A DNA stretch of 64,000 nucleotides from Acetivibrio thermocellus ATCC 27405 (lineage in GTDB: Bacteria; Bacillota; Clostridia; Acetivibrionales; Acetivibrionaceae): NCBI RefSeq assembly GCF_000015865.1, contig NC_009012.1:1-64000 (forward strand), read 5' to 3'. Positions within the stretch are counted from its first letter, which is position 1, and every line of letters starts with the position of its first letter. The translations under genes were made by a program, and so were the position numbers. The notes beneath the pieces are model-generated. The model did not search any database and was not told where the DNA came from. It was given only the letters and a program-made list of their open reading frames with translations. Positions 56,725-64,000 of this stretch are shown here, one piece after another.

Positions 56725-58326
56725 TTATAAGGATGGAATGGCTTTTGCAATATATTTCTTTAATATTGAAGCATCAGTAGAGTTTACCGAACCGTCATTA
56801 TTTACATCGGCGTTTTCAAGTTGTTTGCCGGAGAGAGTCGTTATTCTGAGAATATGCCTTTTAAGTGCGGACAAATCTGTCGAGTTTATCTTGCCGTCGA
56901 GATTGATATCGCCCTTTGGCTTTTTTGGTGTTGGACTTGGGAAGGGTGTCGGAGTTCGTTCAGGAATAGGTGTATAATAATTAACCGAGGACAGATAAGA
57001 CCTGGCTTCTCTGTGCCTTGTGCTGATATGCTCTATAAGTTGGGTGAGAGCCTGGTTAAATTGTGCTTCACCGTTGGTGAGATAAGTGTAGCCTTTTATT
57101 TCTCCCTCGCTTCCCACGGTGTATGGGCGGATTAGCTCGTGAAGCCTGCGAGCTTTTTCGATTACATTAAATTCCCTGAAGTATATGTTCAGTGTGTTTT
57201 CTATTTCGGTGTGGTAGATGTGCTTGTAGACCGGATCATCTATTAAATTGCGAATCAGCGGCCAGTTTCTGCCAATTTCATCCAAAGAGAAGCTGGGCGG
57301 TTTTATGCCCCATGGATTGGTGGAGGAAAGGGAGAGGTTATAATCCCATGGGATAAATACCAAACGACCGTTATCGGCCAAATCTTGGTAAAGATAATGG
57401 TTTTTTGTGACCCAGCCATAAGTGTCAAAATTTACGATAGTAGTATTGATTGCCAGCCATTTTAAGAAAGAATCGGTATTGAAAACCGCTTCAAGGTCCG
57501 CTCTCCATTTGGCAGGGTCGGTTTTGGGAGCGTTCAATGCGGCGACAAGAGCTTGAAGATCACTCCAGTCGTCAGCTTTTTCATTGGTTTTCTTTTCATA
57601 TCCGCGTTTATCAAATATTGTCAGGTCTCCTCCGGGTGCTTGCTGACCTTTATAGAGATTTCCGTTAGGGTTTTCGAATTGATATTCGAGCATCTTGTCG
57701 GAAGGATCCTCGAACACTGTGTATAATCCCCAATAAACAGGGCCGTTTCCCGTATCAACGTACACTCTGTAGAAAGCACAGCGAGGCGCGGGAATGCCGG
57801 CATCGCGGAAAATGTCACTGGTGAGTTTATCCCTCAGGAATGAAGGGTCATACCAGTTGTTGTTGAATATGAGTTCGTCAAAGCCGTAAAATCTTTGGTT
57901 GTCTATTTCAGGATAGTCATCTTCGAACTTGTCAAAGTTTAAGCGGAAAGGATATTTGTGGCTCATGCTCATCATGGCCCCGGTCAATGTACTCTGTCCC
58001 TTGTATCTGATTCCCACGTGCCACCAGGTGTGATTGTTGAATTTTACCGTTGCAGACACATAAATAGGATCTTCGTTGCTCATCATAAATACTTTGAAGA
58101 CGTCATTTTCCATGCGCTGAAAATTTTCGGGACTGATGATGATATCGATACGGTTTACTTTGTCTTCGGGAAATACCACTGAATAGTTGGGCGTTGCTTT
58201 TTTGCCGTGGGTTTCTTCCGTCCAGCCCTCAGGTCTGGATGCAGCCGAAACTTGTGGTCCGGTCAGACACACAACAAGAAGCATCATGCTTATTGTCAGC
58301 GCCGTCAACTTAAAAAATTTACGCAT
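56725..58326 (-). CDS. cseP: Cellulosomal CotH-domain protein CseP
   Basis: 533 residues. Signal peptide (1-28), a CotH kinase-like domain (about 45-440) with RFYGFDELIFNNNWYDPSFL, LRDKLTSDIFRDAGIPAPR, YKGQQAPGGDLTIF and the metal-binding segment FIPWDYNLSLSS, a Pro/Thr linker, then a type I dockerin (about 470-530; GDINLDGKINSTDLSALKRH and DVNNDGSVNSTDASILKKY). CotH proteins are atypical kinases of spore coats; cellulosomal versions are of unknown or structural role. ATG 58326 follows GGGAGG by 7 bp. Location matches cseP after celN. Confidence 0.88.
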   Translation of the reverse strand: MRKFFKLTALTISMMLLVVCLTGPQVSAASRPEGWTEETHGKKATPNYSVVFPEDKVNRIDIIISPENFQRMENDVFKVFMMSNEDPIYVSATVKFNNHTWWHVGIRYKGQSTLTGAMMSMSHKYPFRLNFDKFEDDYPEIDNQRFYGFDELIFNNNWYDPSFLRDKLTSDIFRDAGIPAPRCAFYRVYVDTGNGPVYWGLYTVFEDPSDKMLEYQFENPNGNLYKGQQAPGGDLTIFDKRGYEKKTNEKADDWSDLQALVAALNAPKTDPAKWRADLEAVFNTDSFLKWLAINTTIVNFDTYGWVTKNHYLYQDLADNGRLVFIPWDYNLSLSSTNPWGIKPPSFSLDEIGRNWPLIRNLIDDPVYKHIYHTEIENTLNIYFREFNVIEKARRLHELIRPYTVGSEGEIKGYTYLTNGEAQFNQALTQLIEHISTRHREARSYLSSVNYYTPIPERTPTPFPSPTPKKPKGDINLDGKINSTDLSALKRHILRITTLSGKQLENADVNNDGSVNSTDASILKKYIAKAIPSL

Positions 58327-58679
58327 AATTTTACCTCCCATAAATTAATTTTATCGATAATAATTGATTTATTGCTTCCGGTTTGATTCGAAAACACTTG
58401 GCAGTCGGTTTTTAAGTATACGGATGCCTTGTAAAAAACATAAAAAAATGTTATATATCTTCAATATATATTCGTAGAAAAAATAATTTTGTGGCTTAAA
58501 GTAGAGCGAACTAAAAATGAGTTGGGTTTCATTATGTTATTATAACTTGAAAAGAGTGACAAATTATAGTATTTTAAATTATATAGTATTTTAATATTAT
58601 ATGGTATTACTTCAATGCAAACGTTTTTGTTTGCAATAAAACTATTACACAGAAAATATAGGGATTGGAGGAGAAGATA
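58327..58679. other. Divergent intergenic region cseP / stalk-protein cluster
   Basis: 353 bp, AT-rich. It holds the perfect 7-bp inverted repeat TGCAAAC-GTTTTT-GTTTGCA at 58616-58635, about 45 bp before the first stalk gene, a possible operator. AT-rich direct repeats of TATAGTATTTTAA occur at about 58568-58595. No confident promoter was recognised for cseP. Confidence 0.45.
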
Positions 58680-59489
58680 ATGAAAAAAATAGCTATTACG
58701 ATATTAACGGTATTTATGTTAACTGTTTTTTTGGCAAATGTGGGTTATGCAATTGATATACCGCTTCGCGTAGTTGTAAATGGGGAAGAGGTGAATTTCC
58801 CGGATGCAAAGCCGTTTATTGATGCAAACGGAAGAACACAGACACCGGCAAGGTTTATTGGAGAAGCTCTGGGAGCGACGGTAACCTGGGACGGAAATGC
58901 GAAGAAGGCTGTATTTAAGATGAATGGAACAACGTTGGAGTTGTTTATTGGGAAAAAGGAGTATCAGCTGAACAGGCAAAAGAAGCAGATGGATACGGAA
59001 GCATTGTTGATAGAGGGAAGGACGTTTGTACCGGCTCGTTATGTGGCGGAAGCATTTGGCGCAACGGTTAGTTGGAGGGCTTCAATTAAGACGGTGTATA
59101 TAGATATGAATAAGACGGGTAAGGTGGAAAATGAAGGTGATACCAGGGAAGTGGCCGGATTTATAGTGCCGAAGGGGATAGATTTAATGGTTGCAGGTGC
59201 AGATGAAGATTCTGGTTATGAAGCGGTTTTTACGATCTCCTTTTTAAGGAAGAATGTTGAAAAGCAGAAAGATGATATGGAGAAGATATTATTACAAAAG
59301 TTTAGTGAAGATACGGTAAAAGAAATTATGAGTGTTGTGAGATCAAAGGTAAATTATACAGATGTTATTGAAGAGAGGTATTTTTACGACAAAAAAACTG
59401 ACCAATATATGTATATGCCTAAGTCATGGCCGACTAGAACATCCACAATTACTTTATTTATATATAGGAAAGGAGATAAACCTTTTTAG
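58680..59489 (+). CDS. Secreted copper-amine-oxidase-N-domain (stalk) protein 1
   Basis: 269 residues. Signal peptide (1-23; ends GYA). The two-repeat CuAmOx_N/stalk domain (about 25-150) shows VVVNGEEVNFPDAKPFIDAN, TQTPARFIGEALGATVTWD and RTFVPARYVAEAFGATVSW. This is a non-enzymatic surface module frequent in Clostridia. A C-terminal domain of about 110 residues (FIVPKGIDLMVAG, then FLRKNVEKQKDDMEKILLQK and VRSKVNYTDVIEERYFYDKK) is shared by the two paralogues downstream. GGAGGAG lies before ATG 58680. The next gene follows in 45 bp. Confidence 0.85.
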   Translation: MKKIAITILTVFMLTVFLANVGYAIDIPLRVVVNGEEVNFPDAKPFIDANGRTQTPARFIGEALGATVTWDGNAKKAVFKMNGTTLELFIGKKEYQLNRQKKQMDTEALLIEGRTFVPARYVAEAFGATVSWRASIKTVYIDMNKTGKVENEGDTREVAGFIVPKGIDLMVAGADEDSGYEAVFTISFLRKNVEKQKDDMEKILLQKFSEDTVKEIMSVVRSKVNYTDVIEERYFYDKKTDQYMYMPKSWPTRTSTITLFIYRKGDKPF

Positions 59490-59534
59490 GATAAAAAGCG
59501 AATTTATAATTTATTCTAAAAAGGGGGGAATTCA

Positions 59535-62237
59535 ATGAAAAGAATATTATGTTGTATAATATTGTTGTGTATTTTGGCACCTTTTTTGTTGATGAATGCA
59601 TATGCAGTAAGTTATAAAAGTGCAAAAGAAGCAATAGATGATGCTAATGACTTTATATTTCAGAAAATGGGCTATGAAAATTACTATTTGTTTAAAATTG
59701 GTAATATGGATATAAATGAGAAACTTGCTCAATATGGTTCAGAAACATTCTACAACAGGCCGGTATTTGTATATGGGGACAGTGTGGAAGCTAGTAAAAG
59801 GACGACAACAGGAGGCCGGGATATAGTTAAAAAAGTTAATGGTAAGGATGAATATCGTGCATTAGGGTATGCAGTAGATGGTTCAGTTTTTCCAAATCCT
59901 GCCTTCCTATATGATAATGAAGGCCATGCAGCGAAGGACAAGAAGTGGGTTAAAGAACCGTGGAATGGTAAAAATATCAAATATTTATATGGCGAGGATG
60001 GAAGCATTATAAAAAAAACTTTATCAGATAGTGTTCTTAATTATATAAAAAACTGGATCCAAATTAACGGTTTAACACCTACTGAAGTTGAAGCTTGGAC
60101 AGGCAAAAGAAACTATTTCGTGGAAAATGCAGTTGGTGTACCGGAAAAATTAAAGAACAATTTTGAAGACTTTCTGTACATAATACAACCTCCGACGGAA
60201 CATGCATGGGGACTGGGTATAGCATTTTACTACTGGAACGGATATAACAACCTCAACTATAAATCGTTCCTCATAAAGCCATTTGATATGGTTGCTGATG
60301 ATTTGGATGTTGGTTTTTATACGATACCTGGAAGTGTGACAGAAGGCAGCAAAGTATTGGTTGCAGTAAAAGTTAAATCACACTTCGATATAGATTTGGA
60401 AAACGTTAGCTTCAAGTGGAATATTACCACAAAAGACAGCGATGATAAGGATATTCCATTGGATGCGGGAAAATACGAACTTCAATTTGTCGATTCGGCG
60501 GATAATAATAATCAAAGCGGAACCATAAATATATCTGCAAAATATAAGGAAGAGTTTTTTTATGCTCAGTTTAAAATGCCTGACCGTGATGTGTATATAG
60601 AATTTGCAATAAATGAAGATGGGAAAAATCCTGTGGAAAGTAATATGGAAAATAATACTGTTTCTACGGTGGTTAAAGCTGAAAAGCCTATAAATATGGC
60701 AGTTAAAAAATATGATTTGCCATATTATGCATTGTCCAGGGAGATAAGCTATCCATTGGCAGACCAAAATATTGTAGTTAATTTAAAAAAGCCAGGTAGT
60801 GGCTGGTGGAGTGGAAATGCCAAAGTAGATGCTTTTAATGTAGATATAGACACTAAGTTTTTACACAATTACCAAGTAGGAAGTCCGGTTCTTGAAGATG
60901 AAGAAGACGATGTAATTGTTAGTTTGCCGAATGTGAGAGCAAAAATCCAAAGAAGTGACTTTGGAGATGACCCTGAAAACAAAAAGTGGTTGGCTGGTAA
61001 TAATTCAACTGATATATTAACGGCAGCTTTAAAGACATTCTATGATGTCTTTGTATTGAAAGAGTATAAATATGAAACGAAATGTAATAGACATGAAGAC
61101 TGCGAAGCGGAAGGCTGTTCCGGCTATGTAAAGGAAACAGGTTATGCAAGGGGCAGTAGAAGCGGAACTGCTCCGATAGAAGTAAATACATACGTATACA
61201 ATGGGAAAAAAGATTTAAACAAAAAGCAATATGAAAATAAAATTGTCAATAATTATGACAAAGACTTTAAAGCAAGAATTCTATGGACAAACAGTCCTAT
61301 CAAATTCAATGTAATACGTTATATGTGTGACTTGGATGTAAACGGAAACGCGATAAATTGGAGAGCTGTGCCCGGCAAATATGAAAGGGAGTTTGTGCAG
61401 CAGTGTAGTGCAGATATTGACTGGAATATAGCAAGATCAATGCAACAAGATTACGAGCAGGCCCGGAAAGCGGCAAGAGAAGGTAAACAAGACAAGTCAT
61501 TTTATAACAAGGCGGTATTTGCGACAGATAAAAACCTGCAACGTTATGATTACCCGATAAAATCAGGATATTACTTTAATCCGACGGGTACATATACATT
61601 TGAAATTACAACTGTTACTTACAAAAATAACCAAAATGATACAGAAGAGCACAAAAAGCTTGTAAATGCATTAGTAAACTCTTTTAGATATGAATCGAAC
61701 TTAATATATGTTGATGACAACGGTAATCCTGTAAATATTGCAAATGGATCCTACAAAACTCTGGGAGTATTAACTGCAGCAAAAAATACGGGCATTGGTG
61801 GTAAAAAACTAATATCTGTAAATCGTGACTACAAAAAGGTAACGGATGAGATATACTACGATTCTAAGAGGACAGAGGATGAAAATAAAAACGGAAGTCA
61901 TGATTTTTGGAAAATGTCAATGGAAGGTTATTCTTTGTCAGGAAGCTTGGACAGTTATAACAAGTACAAATACCGGGAATATGTTGCAGGTGGGAAAGTA
62001 TTTAAAATAACTGAAACAACAAAGGTAACATTTATAATAAACGAAGGAAATGCAAAATTTTATACTCATCCCAAAATGCCTGATGGTGAATATTATATAA
62101 CAGTAAGGCTTTCTGACATAGACTTAAGTAAAATGTCCGGGATGGACTACAGTTCGATAAAAGATGTATTGAAGGGAGTAATTTTAGACAGAATCAAAGT
62201 CAACGTAAAAGGTTCAATATATGGTGATATAAGTTAA
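59535..62237 (+). CDS. Large exported protein of unknown function with CARDB-like domain
   Basis: 900 residues with a signal peptide (1-25; ends MNAYAVS). I recognise no catalytic domain. About residues 250-395 look like a CARDB-type beta-sandwich (GSVTEGSKVLVAVKVK ending VESNMENNTVSTVV). A small Cys cluster CNRHEDCEAEGC is near 515. The remainder is beta-rich with many Tyr/Asn/Lys (YKTLGVLTAAKNTGIGG). GGGGGG before ATG 59535. It sits between stalk-domain genes, so it probably works with them at the cell surface; the role is unknown. Confidence 0.7.
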   Translation: MKRILCCIILLCILAPFLLMNAYAVSYKSAKEAIDDANDFIFQKMGYENYYLFKIGNMDINEKLAQYGSETFYNRPVFVYGDSVEASKRTTTGGRDIVKKVNGKDEYRALGYAVDGSVFPNPAFLYDNEGHAAKDKKWVKEPWNGKNIKYLYGEDGSIIKKTLSDSVLNYIKNWIQINGLTPTEVEAWTGKRNYFVENAVGVPEKLKNNFEDFLYIIQPPTEHAWGLGIAFYYWNGYNNLNYKSFLIKPFDMVADDLDVGFYTIPGSVTEGSKVLVAVKVKSHFDIDLENVSFKWNITTKDSDDKDIPLDAGKYELQFVDSADNNNQSGTINISAKYKEEFFYAQFKMPDRDVYIEFAINEDGKNPVESNMENNTVSTVVKAEKPINMAVKKYDLPYYALSREISYPLADQNIVVNLKKPGSGWWSGNAKVDAFNVDIDTKFLHNYQVGSPVLEDEEDDVIVSLPNVRAKIQRSDFGDDPENKKWLAGNNSTDILTAALKTFYDVFVLKEYKYETKCNRHEDCEAEGCSGYVKETGYARGSRSGTAPIEVNTYVYNGKKDLNKKQYENKIVNNYDKDFKARILWTNSPIKFNVIRYMCDLDVNGNAINWRAVPGKYEREFVQQCSADIDWNIARSMQQDYEQARKAAREGKQDKSFYNKAVFATDKNLQRYDYPIKSGYYFNPTGTYTFEITTVTYKNNQNDTEEHKKLVNALVNSFRYESNLIYVDDNGNPVNIANGSYKTLGVLTAAKNTGIGGKKLISVNRDYKKVTDEIYYDSKRTEDENKNGSHDFWKMSMEGYSLSGSLDSYNKYKYREYVAGGKVFKITETTKVTFIINEGNAKFYTHPKMPDGEYYITVRLSDIDLSKMSGMDYSSIKDVLKGVILDRIKVNVKGSIYGDIS

Positions 62238-62288
62238 TAATAAATTTTATATTTAATTTAAAAAAATTAGTGCTAAAAATAACAACTG

Positions 62289-62345
62289 ACCGTGTTATCC
62301 TGAAAAGTGTGTTTGCACTTAGTTTTCAGGGGACACGGTTTTTGT
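62289..62345 (+). terminator. Terminator after the 900-residue protein gene
   Basis: ACCGTGTTATCCTGAAAA pairs with TTTTCAGGGGACACGGT (short bulge), then GTTTTTGTT. It separates this operon from the next stalk gene. Confidence 0.85.
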
Positions 62346-62469
62346 TAGCTTTTATACTTGTGAATTTTAGTTTATTCAAAATCAGTACATGATTAAATGT
62401 TTTGTTTTTCTTGAAATATGTGCGAAATTGTTGTAAAATTCCATCTAAATAATCCTAAAAGTTGATATA

Positions 62470-62990
62470 GGAGGAAAAAGAGGGATGAAAAAAATAGCAA
62501 TAATGATATTGATAATATTCATGTCAACCCTTCTTCTGACAAATGTAGGATATGCAATTGATATACCGCTTCGAGTGGTTGTGAATGGGGAAGAGGTGAA
62601 ATTTCCGGATGCCCAGCCGTTTATTGACGCAAACGGAAGAACACAGACACCGGCAAGGTTTATAGGGGAAGCTTTGGGAGCGACGGTAACCTGGGACGGA
62701 AATGCGAAGAAAGCTGTATTCGAGAAAAGTGAAACAACCTTGGTATTGTTTATTGGTAAAAGAGAATACGAGGTGAACGGGCAAAAGAAGCAGATGGATA
62801 CGGAAGCGTTGTTGATAGAGGGAAGGACGTTTGTACCGGCTCGTTATGTGGCGGAAGCATTTGGTGCGACAGTTAGTTGGAATGCTGCGATTAAGACGGT
62901 GTATATAAATATGAATAAGACGGGTAAGGTGGAAAATGAAGGTGATACCAGGGAAGTAGCCGGATTTATAGTGCCGAAGGATATAGATTT
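62470..62990 (+). repeat. 521-bp duplicated segment, copy 1
   Basis: Base-for-base identical to 63299-63819 at an offset of 829 bp. It covers the ribosome site, signal peptide, both CuAmOx_N repeats and the start of the C-terminal domain. Divergence begins abruptly after GATATAGATTT. Confidence 0.95.
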
Positions 62991-63294
62991 AGCAGTTGGG
63001 GGTTCGAAAGAAGATTCTAACTATGAAGCAACGTTTACAATATCTTTTTTGAGAGATAATGTCGAGAAACAGAAAGATGATTTAGAAAAAATATTGTTAC
63101 AAAAGTTTAGTGAAGATACAGTAAAAGAAATCATGAGTGTTATAAGAACAAAAGTAAAGGACACGGATGTTATTGAGAAAAGATATTTTTACGACAAAAA
63201 GACTGACCAATATATTTACCTTGCCAAGTCATGGCCAATGAGAGGGTCCACAATTTCTCTCTATGTATATAAAAAGGGATATAAACCTTTTTAA
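62485..63294 (+). CDS. Secreted copper-amine-oxidase-N-domain (stalk) protein 2
   Basis: 269 residues, paralogue of the gene at 58680 with the same signal peptide, two-repeat stalk domain and C-terminal domain (FLRDNVEKQKDDLEKILLQK, RYFYDKKTDQYIYL). Its first 521 bp, counted from the ribosome site GGAGG, are identical to the next gene. The next gene starts 20 bp after its stop. Confidence 0.85.
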   Translation: MKKIAIMILIIFMSTLLLTNVGYAIDIPLRVVVNGEEVKFPDAQPFIDANGRTQTPARFIGEALGATVTWDGNAKKAVFEKSETTLVLFIGKREYEVNGQKKQMDTEALLIEGRTFVPARYVAEAFGATVSWNAAIKTVYINMNKTGKVENEGDTREVAGFIVPKDIDLAVGGSKEDSNYEATFTISFLRDNVEKQKDDLEKILLQKFSEDTVKEIMSVIRTKVKDTDVIEKRYFYDKKTDQYIYLAKSWPMRGSTISLYVYKKGYKPF

Positions 63295-63298
63295 GATT

Positions 63299-63819
63299 GG
63301 AGGAAAAAGAGGGATGAAAAAAATAGCAATAATGATATTGATAATATTCATGTCAACCCTTCTTCTGACAAATGTAGGATATGCAATTGATATACCGCTT
63401 CGAGTGGTTGTGAATGGGGAAGAGGTGAAATTTCCGGATGCCCAGCCGTTTATTGACGCAAACGGAAGAACACAGACACCGGCAAGGTTTATAGGGGAAG
63501 CTTTGGGAGCGACGGTAACCTGGGACGGAAATGCGAAGAAAGCTGTATTCGAGAAAAGTGAAACAACCTTGGTATTGTTTATTGGTAAAAGAGAATACGA
63601 GGTGAACGGGCAAAAGAAGCAGATGGATACGGAAGCGTTGTTGATAGAGGGAAGGACGTTTGTACCGGCTCGTTATGTGGCGGAAGCATTTGGTGCGACA
63701 GTTAGTTGGAATGCTGCGATTAAGACGGTGTATATAAATATGAATAAGACGGGTAAGGTGGAAAATGAAGGTGATACCAGGGAAGTAGCCGGATTTATAG
63801 TGCCGAAGGATATAGATTT
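63299..63819 (+). repeat. 521-bp duplicated segment, copy 2
   Basis: Exact copy of 62470-62990. After it the two genes differ by scattered substitutions and short length changes (LAVGGSKEDSNYE versus LVVGPGTKDSSYE). This implies a recent duplication or gene conversion confined to the 5' part. Confidence 0.95.
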
Positions 63820-64000
63820 GGTAGTTGGACCTGGTACGAAAGATTCTAGCTATGAAGCAACGTTTACAATAAACTTTTTAAAAAACGATGTAGAGAAACA
63901 GAAAGATGACATGGAAAAAATATTGTTACAAAAGTTTAGTGAAGATACAGTAAAAGAAATTATGAGTGTTGTGAGGACAAAGGTAAAGGATACGGATGTT
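63314..64000 (+). CDS. Secreted stalk-domain protein 3 (runs off the window)
   Basis: The third member of the stalk family, open to the window end at about codon 229 of an expected 269. Signal peptide and stalk domain are identical to protein 2. The C-terminal domain differs (FTINFLKNDVEKQKDDMEKI). Tandem with protein 2, with its own copy of GGAGGAAAAAGAGGG as ribosome site. Confidence 0.85.
   Translation, partial: MKKIAIMILIIFMSTLLLTNVGYAIDIPLRVVVNGEEVKFPDAQPFIDANGRTQTPARFIGEALGATVTWDGNAKKAVFEKSETTLVLFIGKREYEVNGQKKQMDTEALLIEGRTFVPARYVAEAFGATVSWNAAIKTVYINMNKTGKVENEGDTREVAGFIVPKDIDLVVGPGTKDSSYEATFTINFLKNDVEKQKDDMEKILLQKFSEDTVKEIMSVVRTKVKDTDV

Overview
The window looks like chromosomal DNA of a cellulolytic, thermophilic, low-GC clostridium, almost certainly Clostridium (Acetivibrio/Hungateiclostridium) thermocellum or a close relative. 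Four proteins carry the duplicated Ca-binding dockerin repeats of cellulosomal subunits. The order GH9-CBM3c-CBM3b, hydF, GH9-CBM3c-dockerin, CotH-dockerin matches the celI-celN-cseP neighbourhood known from that species. This identification rests on recognised gene content and order, not on a database search.

Region 1 (1-20.4 kb) is accessory: a Gram-positive Rhs polymorphic-toxin island. A large serine recombinase sits against a severed Rhs C-terminal tip (GxSxG lipase-like) followed by an ankyrin lipoprotein. Two full-length Rhs genes of about 5.8 and 5.5 kb share nearly the same WXG100-like N-terminus, YD-repeat core and promoter. They carry unrelated tips: a permuted papain-like His/Cys domain and a short hydrophobic membrane-active tip. 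Each is followed by a likely immunity gene. Between and after them lie remnants: lone immunity-like genes, a decayed arsenate-reductase-like fragment, a third Rhs gene reduced to its two ends, and three tandem copies of one immunity gene in successive stages of decay.

Region 2 (20.5-26.7 kb) holds a secreted CBM42-dockerin-GH43 arabinofuranosidase-type enzyme behind a candidate SigI-type promoter, a ferritin, and a three-gene unit of a duplicated DUF1538 membrane protein plus two small P-II-like proteins.

Region 3 (26.7-34.6 kb) is a complete biotin operon, bioB-bioD-bioF-bioH-like-bioC-bioA, behind a promoter overlapped by a BirA-type operator. It runs directly into pabB and pabC pseudogenes, which suggests p-aminobenzoate auxotrophy.

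Region 4 (34.6-49.2 kb) is mixed: a COG3541 nucleotidyltransferase, a GyrI-like protein, a polyprenol-kinase-like/CDF-like membrane pair, the GH26 mannanase Man26B, a TetM-type ribosomal-protection GTPase fused to a NYN/YacP (Rae1-like) nuclease domain, a Crp/Fnr regulator divergent from a ferredoxin-Hcp pair, Hsp20, a CheW remnant and a chemoreceptor.

Region 5 (49.4-64 kb) contains celI, a DUF2935 gene, the [FeFe]-hydrogenase maturase hydF, celN and cseP. A secreted cluster follows: three copper-amine-oxidase-N-like (stalk) proteins around a 900-residue exported protein. Two of the stalk genes share 521 identical bases, so that duplication or conversion is very recent.
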